Source: Dyadobacter bucti
GTDB lineage: Bacteria > Bacteroidota > Bacteroidia > Cytophagales > Spirosomataceae
NCBI RefSeq assembly: GCF_005869225.1
Contig: NZ_SWFP01000005.1
Span: forward strand, 310,001 to 374,000
DNA length: 64,000 nt
Direction: 5' to 3'
Position numbers and translations under genes: made by a program. Positions 25,463 to 34,314 of the stretch are shown piece by piece. Every line of letters starts with the position of its first letter. The first letter of the stretch is position 1. The notes below the pieces were generated by a model. That model was given only the letters and a program-made list of their open reading frames with translations. It did no database searches and had not been told where the DNA came from.

Positions 25463-26494
25463 ATGAAAAAAGTCTCGATCACAATTAAGGAAATCGCCAG
25501 ACAGCTCAATATCTCCAAGTCGACGGTTTCCCGTGCGCTGAGGGACAGTTCCGAAATCAGTGAAGAGACCAAAAGAAAAGTGATGGAGCGGGCTGAACAG
25601 CTGAACTACGCGCCCAATCCGATTGCGATCAGTTTACTTAAAAACCGCACTCAAACCATCGGTGTTATCGTCCCGGATATTGCCAACCGGTTTTATTCAT
25701 CTGCGATCGGTGGCGTGGAGGATATTGCGTACAGCCGTGGTTACCACACCATGATTTACCAAAGCCACGAGCTGCTGGAAAGGGAATTGTCGGCTTCCAG
25801 GCACATTGCCCTTCGTCGCGTCGATGGGTTGGTAGTTGCTATTTCAAGCCAATCGGAAAATATAGACCATTTCGTTTATCTGCAGGAACAGGGCATCCCG
25901 GTTGTGCTGTTCGACCGGGTGACAGATGCTTTGCGGACGCATAAAGTTCGTGTGGATGATTACAAAGGTGCTTTTGAAGCAACAGAGCACCTTATTAACA
26001 GAGGTTGTAAACGCATTGCGCATATTGCGGGTCCCGAGTCGGTTTCAATCACCAGATTCCGGCTGGAAGGTTACAAGGATGCGTTGAAAAAGCACAATAT
26101 CATTTTTCAGGACGAGTGGGTTTTGCACACAGAGATCACCCAGCAGGGGGGGACGGAGCGTACATATCAGCTGATGGCCCTCCGCGAGAGGCCTGATGCT
26201 ATTTTCGGGGCGAGCGACAGGATTACCATGGGTATCCACTGGGCTTTGCGGCAACTGGGATATACTATGCCGGATGATGTGGCGGTGATAGGATTTTGTG
26301 ACCTGGCAATGTCGTCATTGCTGGACCCGCCGGTAAGTTCTGTAACGCAGCCATCTTTCGAGATGGGTCAGCAGGCCACTTCTCTGCTCCTGGACCTCAT
26401 TGAAAGCAAAAATACCCCGGCCGAATATGAGACCAGGGTATTGCAATCGAATCTTGTGATTAATAAGTCTTCTCTCAAAACGGCTAACCCGTAA
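25463..26494 (+). CDS. LacI-family transcriptional regulator
   Basis: A 343-residue repressor/activator. The N-terminal helix-turn-helix with the family signature lies at about 6-30 (TIKEIARQLNISKSTVSRAL), and the hinge helix near 53-62 (PNPIAISLLK). A periplasmic-binding-protein-like effector domain fills the rest (TIGVIVPDIANRFYSS onward, ending QSNLVINKSS). It is divergent from the sigma gene and one gene away from uxuA-uxaC-kdgK-eda, so a sugar-acid intermediate is a reasonable effector, though inferred. Its last 11 bases overlap the convergent DUF349 gene. Confidence 0.93.
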   Translation: MKKVSITIKEIARQLNISKSTVSRALRDSSEISEETKRKVMERAEQLNYAPNPIAISLLKNRTQTIGVIVPDIANRFYSSAIGGVEDIAYSRGYHTMIYQSHELLERELSASRHIALRRVDGLVVAISSQSENIDHFVYLQEQGIPVVLFDRVTDALRTHKVRVDDYKGAFEATEHLINRGCKRIAHIAGPESVSITRFRLEGYKDALKKHNIIFQDEWVLHTEITQQGGTERTYQLMALRERPDAIFGASDRITMGIHWALRQLGYTMPDDVAVIGFCDLAMSSLLDPPVSSVTQPSFEMGQQATSLLLDLIESKNTPAEYETRVLQSNLVINKSSLKTANP

Positions 26495-27764
26495 TAGATT
26501 TTAATTTTCTCTCGAATTCCGACAATATACGTTCTTTCATCTGAACCTTCCGTTTCTGGATGTTGATGCGGCCTGCAGCCTGTTTGTCCAGCTCGGGGTC
26601 GCCGGTAGCTGTTCTGTCAAACTCGAGTATTGCAAACTCCAGGTCGCTTTTTTCGCGTTTTGCAAGCCATTCCAGTTCGCGGAATTTAGTCCGGAGCTGC
26701 TCTTCAGGGCTCTTAAGTTCAAATGCAGGATATTTCCGGCTGATGACGCGTGCAAGATAGCTGAGCTCAAAAATTTTGTCACAAACCATCCGGAAACGCT
26801 CAGCCAGCTCTTTATCCGCCATTTTGAAAGGTATCTTGATCTCTTTCCATTTGCTGAGTAGCACCTTAGCTTCCTGGGAAGCCTCCACAATATCGGGTCC
26901 GCGGAGCAGGGTTTCAGCCTGTTGCAATAGTTTTTGCTGTTCCAGGATACGCGGGTCTACACGTACTTTTGGCTCAATACCTTTTGCAAGGTTATATTTA
27001 TCATAAAAAAGTTTAAGGAAATGTCTGTATGCCTTGTTGACCTTAAAAAATCTTTTCGGCGGTACTTCCCCGACAGCGTTCCAGGCATTACGAACTTCCT
27101 TGGCCTTTTGGTATGCCTCATCAAGGTCGCGGGCATAGCTTAGCGTTTTAGTGATCTTGATCAGGCGTTCATACTCCTCAATACGTGCCTGGTTAATTTT
27201 ATTCTGTTCATCAAAATAATCGCGGCGGCGCTGAAAGAAATCATCCAGGATCTGCTGGAAAGTAATTTCCACTTCCTCCTGATATTCTTTTTCAACCGGC
27301 CCTGTCCTGATCCATTTTGCCTTTATTTCCTGTATCTGATCCGTTGCCGACGTATAGTCCTCAACCGCTGCTGCGGTCTTCACATCTTCTATCAGCGCAC
27401 GCTTGATTTCAAGGTTCTTAAGTTGATTGACCTCGATCAGGCCTTTCAGGTATTCTTCTTTTTCTTCCAGTCTCTGTAGCAGAGGGACGAAGTCACCGAG
27501 TGCATCAAAACCTTTCAATTTACGTTGCAACTGAATAAGCTTGGTAAGATAGGAACCCTTATTAAGAGCTTCATCTATTTCCTGTTCCAGCTGTTCCACC
27601 TTGTTCAGGACAATGTTAAACCGATTTTTGAAGTAATCGATCGCTTCCTGTTCTGTTCTTTTAACTTCTCCAATTTGCCGGTCGGGGAATTCCAGATACC
27701 CCTTTAAAAATACTTTGCTGTCTTTAACATAGCCGTATTCATCATTCAATGTGGCATTTTCCAT
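26484..27764 (-). CDS. DUF349-repeat protein
   Basis: A 426-residue, almost entirely helical and highly charged cytoplasmic protein. It contains tandem DUF349 modules, three-helix units of about 70-80 residues recognised by patterns such as IKAKWIRTGPVEKEYQEE, VRNAWNAVGEVPPKRFFKVN and LLSKWKEIKIPFKM (each with a conserved Trp and a turn before a basic helix). The first ~115 residues are a coiled-coil-like stretch. DUF349 proteins are widespread in Bacteroidota. Their molecular role is not established as far as I know. It is convergent with the LacI gene and divergent from ettA. Confidence 0.9.
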   Translation of the reverse strand: MENATLNDEYGYVKDSKVFLKGYLEFPDRQIGEVKRTEQEAIDYFKNRFNIVLNKVEQLEQEIDEALNKGSYLTKLIQLQRKLKGFDALGDFVPLLQRLEEKEEYLKGLIEVNQLKNLEIKRALIEDVKTAAAVEDYTSATDQIQEIKAKWIRTGPVEKEYQEEVEITFQQILDDFFQRRRDYFDEQNKINQARIEEYERLIKITKTLSYARDLDEAYQKAKEVRNAWNAVGEVPPKRFFKVNKAYRHFLKLFYDKYNLAKGIEPKVRVDPRILEQQKLLQQAETLLRGPDIVEASQEAKVLLSKWKEIKIPFKMADKELAERFRMVCDKIFELSYLARVISRKYPAFELKSPEEQLRTKFRELEWLAKREKSDLEFAILEFDRTATGDPELDKQAAGRINIQKRKVQMKERILSEFERKLKSITG

Positions 27765-27834
27765 TCTTTCAATTTTTATCTGCTAAGTGTAGGGATAATA
27801 TAACGATATTTGTTACGCACAAATTAACTAAAAA

Positions 27835-29502
27835 ATGAGTAACGAAACCATTATTTTCTCAATGTCGGGGGTTAACAAAATCATTCCTCCAAACAGGCAT
27901 ATCATTAAAAACATCTATTTATCCTTTTTTTATGGTGCTAAAATCGGGGTTTTAGGTTTAAATGGATCTGGTAAATCCACTTTACTACGTGTAATTGCAG
28001 GCATTGACAAGGATATACAAGGTGATGTGGTATTTTCTCCCGGATATTCTGTGGGAATGCTCGAACAAGAGCCAAAACTTGACCCGAATAAAACGGTAAG
28101 AGAGGTTGTGGAGGAAGGCGTTCAGGAAATTGTGAACCTCCTCAAAGAATTCGATCAGATCAATGAGGCATTTGGGGAAGAGGATGCCGATTTTGATAAG
28201 TTGCTCGAACGTCAGGGAGAAGTGCAGGAAAGGCTGGATGCAACGGATGCGTGGAACCTGGATAACAAACTGGAGGTAGCTATGGATGCTTTGCGCTGCC
28301 CACCATCAGATGCATTGGTTTCTACACTTTCAGGTGGTGAAAAGCGTAGGGTAGCCTTGTGCCGGCTATTGCTCCGCCAACCCGATGTATTGCTATTGGA
28401 TGAGCCTACCAACCACCTTGATGCTGAGTCTGTTCTTTGGCTGGAAGAGCATTTGAGACAATATAAAGGAACCGTTATAGCGGTTACCCACGATCGCTAC
28501 TTCCTGGATAATGTCGCTGGCTGGATCCTTGAACTCGACCGTGGCGAAGGTATTCCATGGAAAGGAAATTATACTTCCTGGCTTGAACAAAAGCAGGAGC
28601 GTTTGAAAAAAGAAGAAAAAACAGAATCAAAACGTCAGAAAACGCTTCAGCGTGAATTGGAATGGGTGCGCATGGGTGCCAAGGGGCGCCAGGCTAAATC
28701 GAAGGCGAGACTTGGAGCCTATGAGCGGTTATTGGGTGAGGAAGGACGCGAGAAAGAGGAAAAACTGGAGATTTTTATCCCTGCCGGACCTCGCCTTGGT
28801 AACAAGGTGATTGAAGCACATAACGTCTCAATGGGTTTTGGGGACAGGCTTTTATATGAAAACCTCAACTTTGCTCTGCCGCCTAACGGGATTGTTGGTA
28901 TCATCGGCCCGAACGGTGCGGGTAAAACGACGCTTTTCAAACTTATCACCGGACAATTAAAACCTCTCGAAGGGCATTTTGACGTAGGAGATACAGTTGA
29001 GCTGGCTTATGTAGACCAGGAGCATGATAACCTGGACCCTGCTAAAACAGTTTATCAAAGTATTGCGGATGGAAATGACTGGATCATGATTGCAGGCAAG
29101 CAATCCAATGCCCGGGCATACGTAAGCCGGTTCAATTTCGGTGGCGGAGACCAGGAAAAGAAAGTGGGAAACCTGTCGGGCGGGGAAAGGAACCGGGTGC
29201 ACTTGGCGATGACTTTGAAGGAGGGCGGGAATTTGTTGCTGCTAGATGAACCTACCAATGACTTGGATATCAATACATTAAGAGCATTGGAGGAGGGCCT
29301 CGAAAACTTTGCGGGTTGTGCGGTAATCATTTCCCACGACCGGTGGTTCCTCGACCGTGTTGCTACGCATATTCTGGCATTTGAAGGTGATTCGCAGGTA
29401 TATTGGTTTGAGGGTAATTTTTCGGAATACGAGGAAAACCGACGTAAAAGACTGGGTACAGATGTGACGCCGAAAAGGATCAAATACAAGAAACTGGCCT
29501 AA
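27835..29502 (+). CDS. ettA: energy-dependent translational throttle protein EttA (ABC-F)
   Basis: This soluble ABC-F ATPase binds the ribosomal E site and gates elongation according to energy charge. It has 555 residues, the family's usual size. It has two ABC cassettes without membrane helices: Walker A GLNGSGKST then LSGGEKRRVAL and LLLDEPTNHLD in the first; GPNGAGKTT, LSGGERNRV and LLLDEPTNDLD in the second. The linker (about 240-300) is the charged P-site tRNA-interacting helix region (RELEWVRMGAKGRQAKSKARL region). The near start MSNETIIFSMSGVNK is characteristic. It has its own terminator at 29524-29554. Confidence 0.96.
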   Translation: MSNETIIFSMSGVNKIIPPNRHIIKNIYLSFFYGAKIGVLGLNGSGKSTLLRVIAGIDKDIQGDVVFSPGYSVGMLEQEPKLDPNKTVREVVEEGVQEIVNLLKEFDQINEAFGEEDADFDKLLERQGEVQERLDATDAWNLDNKLEVAMDALRCPPSDALVSTLSGGEKRRVALCRLLLRQPDVLLLDEPTNHLDAESVLWLEEHLRQYKGTVIAVTHDRYFLDNVAGWILELDRGEGIPWKGNYTSWLEQKQERLKKEEKTESKRQKTLQRELEWVRMGAKGRQAKSKARLGAYERLLGEEGREKEEKLEIFIPAGPRLGNKVIEAHNVSMGFGDRLLYENLNFALPPNGIVGIIGPNGAGKTTLFKLITGQLKPLEGHFDVGDTVELAYVDQEHDNLDPAKTVYQSIADGNDWIMIAGKQSNARAYVSRFNFGGGDQEKKVGNLSGGERNRVHLAMTLKEGGNLLLLDEPTNDLDINTLRALEEGLENFAGCAVIISHDRWFLDRVATHILAFEGDSQVYWFEGNFSEYEENRRKRLGTDVTPKRIKYKKLA

Positions 29503-29523
29503 CCGAAGTGTTTGATTTTTTGA

Positions 29524-29554
29524 AAAAGCGCCCGCAGGAAATGCGGGCGCTTTT
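29524..29554 (+). terminator. Rho-independent terminator of ettA
   Basis: A perfect 13-bp stem (29524-29536 with 29542-29554) with a GGAAA loop, ending in four T, 21 bases after the stop. Confidence 0.93.
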
Positions 29555-29800
29555 CATTTGCAACGTCGAATTATTATTGGCTTAATTGCAATTTAATTTT
29601 ATTCTTCTATCTTTCCGGCGAATTCCCTTCTGTTGAGCCCAACGTTCTATTGAATTTCATGGTCGATATACTATAAATGTCGGCGATCACCCTCTTTTAC
29701 CAAATTTTTTTCCTGTCCGGGAATGCCTGGAAAATGCATCTCGGAGGAAAATTATGTTCAAATCGATATTATGCTACATATTAATAGGCATTTATTTCTA

Positions 29801-29808
29801 TAATTTTG
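29801..29808 (+). promoter_or_regulatory. -7 promoter element (TAATTTTG) of the glycosidase-like gene
   Basis: An exact TAnnTTTG match 45 bases ahead of the ATG at 29853. It lies inside the frame opened at 29754 and so supports the downstream start. Confidence 0.45.
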
Positions 29809-29852
29809 TAGTATGTTTATTAAAACATAGTTGCCCACTGAAAATTACTTTT

Positions 29853-32117
29853 ATGTACTTCAAAAATTCTTTACACAACTATTGTCGTTTGATTGTAAAT
29901 TTTAAGACTAGTTTATTATTTCTTTTAGCTCTTACATCCTCATTCCGACTCTTTGGGCAGAGAGAAATTATCCTCAATACCACTGGATACGGTTTTGATA
30001 AAAACGCAACCAACGGTATTAATCCCGATCAATGGACGTATATCCAGAAATTTGCTACGTTGAAATCCGACGGCAAGGATGCCAGCGTCACGGCTGTCCG
30101 TCTTCATATTCAGTGGGAGAACTATGAACCGACGCTGAACAATTATCAGGGATCGAAGATTGCCCTTGCCGTGAAGGCCATTCTGGACTTGAATCCAAAT
30201 ATGAAGGTGGCACTTCATTTTCCCTATATGAGGTCCGGCTATTGGAATGACAGTTATTTCGAAACAACTGATCTTTCACAGACTTCACAAGGAACTTTGA
30301 TAAGAAATGCAGTTTCCCATGCATGCCCTTCCGTTTATTCAGATTATGCTGTCGGAAGGTTTCAGGCTTTTGTGGCGGATGTACTTTTGCATATCCAGCC
30401 TTATTATTCCAAAATCCTTTACGTTGCGATGGGTAATACACCTTCCGAAGAATTTTATGTTCCCGGACAGACAAGCAATGATATCTGGTATGCCGGTCTC
30501 TATGAAGCCAAGGCGGCAGCGTCCTGGCGCACTTCATTTCTGCCCCGGCGCTTCCCGAACCAATCCAATGTCACATGGGGGAGAAATACTTATACCATGA
30601 GCAGTGCGCCACAGCCTACCGATGGAAATTACAATTCCGAAATGGGGCGGGATTTACACCGTTTTGCTGGGTGGGGCTTATTGAACTTATATAAGGCCTT
30701 TTATGAAACTGTAAAAAGCAAAAGCCCTTCGATAAAGGTTTTACATTTTATATCGGATTTCGGCTCTGTCCAGGGTAACAACTGGCATTTGCACAATAGT
30801 ACAATCCCGCTCGCACTCGAACTTTCCGATGGGATTTACAGCAGCGATGGCACTGATCAGTATGACCTTTGGAAAAAAATTATGGCGATCGATTGTATTA
30901 AAGGAACCAGTCCCGGTAAAATCGCAGCAGTTGAATTTGATCCTCAGGATCTTGGACAACCCAGAGGCCAGACAGGGGTAAACGGCAATACAGCAACAGA
31001 GTGGTTTCAGAGGGCTTTCAAGCACGGTGCTGATTATGTGCATATTGCGATGCACTTTTATGATAACGAAATGGCACAGATCGCAGGTGCAATCGCGTCT
31101 ACAAAAGCGCAGTTCCTGAAACCGGATTATCAGCCTCCCGTCAGGTCTGAGCCGACGACCGTCAATATCTATCCTGCCGTATTTACCAGCTCGTTCCTGT
31201 TTCAGGAATGGCTCCAGAAAAGCGGGGCGAATTTTGCTGTTACAGATGCGAAGCCTGTTTCCATCAAAATGACAGATGCCGGTTACTGGAATAATATATG
31301 GGATACGGCCAATTATCTGCCATGTACTTTCTCGATAACAGCAAGTAATTCACAGCCCAAACCTGTTGTCGGTACACCGGTCACGCTGAGCATCAATTGT
31401 ACCGGACCTGAATGCGACGGCGCAAGTTACCAATGGACTGGTATGGGTGTGACCAATGATCAGACGGGCAGCTCCATCACTATCAGTGCTCCCACAACGA
31501 CGGGAGATTTTACTTATTCGGTTACTTCGTCGCGAAGCGGATGTTCTCCCAAAACAGCCTCGACGGCACTGTCTGTAACGCTCCCTTTGCCTGTAAAACT
31601 GATCGAATTTACTGCTGTGCGGGAAAATCAGACGACATTGTTAAGCTGGTCCACCTCGGAGGAGGTCAACAGCGAGCGCTTTGACATAGAGCACAGTACT
31701 ACCGGTCGAAACTGGAGTAAAATCGGTACGGTGGCTGCCAATGGGGAAACTTCACAAATGATCAGATATTCGTTTACCGATATCAATCCTTCGCCGGGGC
31801 AGAATTTGTACCGGCTGAAAATGATCGATCTGGACCGAACTTTTGCATACAGCAAGATTGTAAACGTGAACTTTGATGACAAGCTGCGGTTAACAACGTA
31901 TCCAAACCCGGTTACGCAGGTTATTAATATTTCTACTGATAACTGGGAACATGTGAAGGCAATACAAATCCTGAATAATTCGGGCAATGTAGTTTACAAA
32001 TCGGATAATCCTGAACCTGAAATCAATGTCGGACATCTTTCTGCCGGCGCCTATATCATCGGGCTGACCCGCTCCAACGGTGATCAGGAAACTGCCAAAT
32101 TCGTAAAGAAAGAATAA
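29853..32117 (+). CDS. secreted glycoside-hydrolase-like TIM-barrel protein with T9SS sorting domain
   Basis: About 754 residues. The signal peptide is strong (LLFLLALTSSFRLFGQ). The catalytic-like part (about 38-420) looks like a GH clan A (beta/alpha)8 barrel: VRLHIQWENYEP early, MGNTPSEEF near strand 4 with candidate acid/base Glu199 or Glu200, and IAAVEFDPQD near strand 7 with candidate nucleophile Glu361. Then come an Ig-like domain with paired Cys (INCTGPECDGASYQW) and a T9SS type A sorting domain (PLPVKLIEFTA..., YPNPVTQ, ending TAKFVKKE). The family is not one I can name. The frame opens earlier at 29754 behind GGAGG, but the -7 box at 29801-29808 and the signal peptide favour 29853. 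The substrate is unknown. Confidence 0.7.
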   Translation: MYFKNSLHNYCRLIVNFKTSLLFLLALTSSFRLFGQREIILNTTGYGFDKNATNGINPDQWTYIQKFATLKSDGKDASVTAVRLHIQWENYEPTLNNYQGSKIALAVKAILDLNPNMKVALHFPYMRSGYWNDSYFETTDLSQTSQGTLIRNAVSHACPSVYSDYAVGRFQAFVADVLLHIQPYYSKILYVAMGNTPSEEFYVPGQTSNDIWYAGLYEAKAAASWRTSFLPRRFPNQSNVTWGRNTYTMSSAPQPTDGNYNSEMGRDLHRFAGWGLLNLYKAFYETVKSKSPSIKVLHFISDFGSVQGNNWHLHNSTIPLALELSDGIYSSDGTDQYDLWKKIMAIDCIKGTSPGKIAAVEFDPQDLGQPRGQTGVNGNTATEWFQRAFKHGADYVHIAMHFYDNEMAQIAGAIASTKAQFLKPDYQPPVRSEPTTVNIYPAVFTSSFLFQEWLQKSGANFAVTDAKPVSIKMTDAGYWNNIWDTANYLPCTFSITASNSQPKPVVGTPVTLSINCTGPECDGASYQWTGMGVTNDQTGSSITISAPTTTGDFTYSVTSSRSGCSPKTASTALSVTLPLPVKLIEFTAVRENQTTLLSWSTSEEVNSERFDIEHSTTGRNWSKIGTVAANGETSQMIRYSFTDINPSPGQNLYRLKMIDLDRTFAYSKIVNVNFDDKLRLTTYPNPVTQVINISTDNWEHVKAIQILNNSGNVVYKSDNPEPEINVGHLSAGAYIIGLTRSNGDQETAKFVKKE

Positions 32118-32231
32118 TGATCCAGACAGCTGTTATCCAGTAATGCTGTTATTTGAAAAAGCCCGTCAGGTGCAATTTGCCCTAAGATCAATTCTTGCTA
32201 ACTTTCGGCCGGAATCAGTTAAATAGTATCA

Positions 32232-33614
32232 ATGAGTCAAATTTCATCTTTGCGCAAAATACATTTTATATCGATAGGCGGCAGTGTAATGCATAATCTG
32301 GCTATTGAGCTGCATCTGAAAGGCTTTGCAGTTACAGGGTCTGACGATGAAATTTATGAGCCGTCTGCAAGCCGCCTTGCAAAATATGACCTCCTTCCGG
32401 CCATTACCGGATGGTTTCCGGAAAAAATAACTTCCGACCTTGATGCAGTCATTCTTGGAATGCATGCAAGGCAGGACAACCCGGAACTTGCACGGGCGAG
32501 AGAGTTAGGGATTAAGGTTTATTCCTATCCGGAATATATTTTTGAACAGAGCGAAAATAAGCAGCGTGTCGTTATTGCCGGAAGTCATGGCAAAACGACC
32601 ATTACCTCCATGATCCTGCACGTTTTGAAATATAACAAACGTGTCTTCAATTATCTGGTCGGTGCGCAGGTGGAGGGTTTCGATAATATGGTGAAACTTT
32701 CGGAAAGTGCCCCGTTGATCGTTATTGAAGGAGATGAATATTTCACATCCCCACTGGATCCTACACCGAAATTTATGCATTACCAGCCGCATATCGCATT
32801 GATTAGCGGTATCTCCTGGGATCATTTCAACGTTTTTCCGACCTGGGAATCTTATGTAAAGCAATTCGAACTGCTGGCCGATTCGCTGCCGAAAGCGGGT
32901 GCGATCATTTTTGACGAAACGGACGATATGCTCGATGTCATCGGACAGAAAGAGCGGGCCGATGTGGTGAACAAACCCTATAATGCGCATCCCAGTAAAA
33001 TTATCCATGAGAAAACTGTCCTGATTACCGCAGAACATGGAGAGGTTCCGGTTCTTGTATTCGGTGCGCATAATATGAAGAACATCAGCGGCGCGTACGC
33101 GGTTTGTGAAAGGCTTGGGGTAACTGATGAGGAGTTTTATGCGGCTATCCAAACTTTTAAGGGAGCTTCGAAAAGGCTCGAATTACTCGGCAGTAACGCA
33201 ACCGTGAATGTTTACCGCGATTTTGCACATGCTCCGTCAAAAGTAGAGGCCACAACGGCGGCATTGAAAGGCCAGTTTCCGGACCGTACACTGGTGGCTT
33301 GCGCGGAACTGCATACATTCAGCAGTCTTAACAAAGTCTTTTTGAAACAATACCGCAGAAAACTCAACGCGGCTGATGTTGCAGTGGTGTATTTTAACCC
33401 GCAAACTGTTGAACATAAGAGACTTGAACCCATTTCGGAACAGGATATACGTACAGCTTTCAAACGCGATGACTTAAAGGTTTTTACCGATTCAGCTGAA
33501 TTGGTCACTTTTCTGAAAAGCCTGAAATGGCAGGAAGCTAATTTGCTGATGATGAGCTCAGGTACCTTCGGAAATATCGATCTGGGTGAATTGGTTGACG
33601 TGATTCTCGGTTAA
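32232..33614 (+). CDS. mpl: UDP-N-acetylmuramate--tripeptide ligase (Mpl), peptidoglycan recycling
   Basis: This cytoplasmic Mur-ligase family enzyme joins recycled L-Ala-gamma-D-Glu-meso-DAP to UDP-MurNAc. It has 460 residues. The UDP-binding opening is KIHFISIGGSVMHNLAIEL, the ATP P-loop GSHGKTTIT is at 117-125, the EGDEYFTSPLDPTPKF metal-binding segment follows, and the C-terminal domain has VYRDFAHAPSKVEATTAAL. MurC would be the alternative, but the GGSVMHNLA and DEYFTSPLDPTPKF motifs are those of Mpl. It lies 42 bases before the LOG gene on the same strand. Confidence 0.9.
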   Translation: MSQISSLRKIHFISIGGSVMHNLAIELHLKGFAVTGSDDEIYEPSASRLAKYDLLPAITGWFPEKITSDLDAVILGMHARQDNPELARARELGIKVYSYPEYIFEQSENKQRVVIAGSHGKTTITSMILHVLKYNKRVFNYLVGAQVEGFDNMVKLSESAPLIVIEGDEYFTSPLDPTPKFMHYQPHIALISGISWDHFNVFPTWESYVKQFELLADSLPKAGAIIFDETDDMLDVIGQKERADVVNKPYNAHPSKIIHEKTVLITAEHGEVPVLVFGAHNMKNISGAYAVCERLGVTDEEFYAAIQTFKGASKRLELLGSNATVNVYRDFAHAPSKVEATTAALKGQFPDRTLVACAELHTFSSLNKVFLKQYRRKLNAADVAVVYFNPQTVEHKRLEPISEQDIRTAFKRDDLKVFTDSAELVTFLKSLKWQEANLLMMSSGTFGNIDLGELVDVILG

Positions 33615-33656
33615 AATTATTGTCAGCCGGAGACCAAATTTTAAATATTTTTCTCA

Positions 33657-34268
33657 ATGCAATCAATCGTAGTTTATTGCGGCTCGAATTTCGGGAAAAA
33701 CAAGATCTATGCTGAGGCAGCCTATGCGCTTGGTGCAGAGCTTGCACGCAGAGGTATAAGGCTCATTTACGGCGGAGGGAACATGGGGCTGATGGGCAGG
33801 GTTGCTGACGGCGCAATGGAGAATAATGGTTCGGCCACAGGGATTATTCCCAATTTCCTTGCCAAACTGGAAGTGGCGCACAAGACATTGACGGAGCTTC
33901 ATTTTGTGGATACCATGCATGAGCGGAAGGCGAGAATGGTATCACTTTCGGACGGGGTTATTTCGCTTCCGGGCGGATACGGCACTATGGACGAGTTATT
34001 TGAAATTCTTACCTGGTCGCAGCTCCGGATTTTTGAAGGGCCGGTTGGTCTGCTTAATGTCAATGGATTTTATGATTTACTGCTGCTTCAACTGGATAAA
34101 ATGGTTGAGGAGGGTTTTTTACATATCGATAAAAGGAAGCTTCTGGTCGTGAGCGACAACGTAGCGGAACTGCTGGATGAAATGGAAAAGTTCAGTCAAA
34201 AGGAAGGGGAAAATAAGCCGCTTGATAAGTCGTTATATGTGGATAACAGTAGCGAGGAAGCAATCTGA
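33657..34268 (+). CDS. LOG-family protein (TIGR00730 Rossmann fold)
   Basis: A 203-residue nucleotide-processing protein of the LOG/lysine-decarboxylase-like family. The hallmark PGGYGTMDE is at 105-113, and the family's second signature is around MHERKARM at 87-94. Plant and bacterial LOG enzymes release free cytokinin bases from riboside 5'-monophosphates. In ordinary bacteria the wider activity is nucleotide 5'-monophosphate phosphoribohydrolase. The gene follows mpl by 42 bases and precedes the PorE-like gene by 46, so the three may be co-transcribed. The exact substrate is undetermined. Confidence 0.9.
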   Translation: MQSIVVYCGSNFGKNKIYAEAAYALGAELARRGIRLIYGGGNMGLMGRVADGAMENNGSATGIIPNFLAKLEVAHKTLTELHFVDTMHERKARMVSLSDGVISLPGGYGTMDELFEILTWSQLRIFEGPVGLLNVNGFYDLLLLQLDKMVEEGFLHIDKRKLLVVSDNVAELLDEMEKFSQKEGENKPLDKSLYVDNSSEEAI

Positions 34269-34314
34269 ACTGTTTTTTAAACCTTCCAATTCAAACATAC
34301 ATTTCTGAAAAACG

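Larger units (their letters stand above)
29503..29852 (+). other. 350-base gap before the glycosidase-like gene
   Basis: It contains the ettA terminator (29524-29554) and a -7 box at 29801-29808. An ATG at 29754 preceded by GGAGG opens the same frame as the next gene. Nothing else is recognisable. Confidence 0.5.

Noticed and set aside
25198..25572. Minus-strand open frame of 124 codons ahead of the sigma gene
   Set aside because: It overlaps the conserved LacI N-terminus in antisense, has no recognisable domain and lies in the AT-rich divergent control region.
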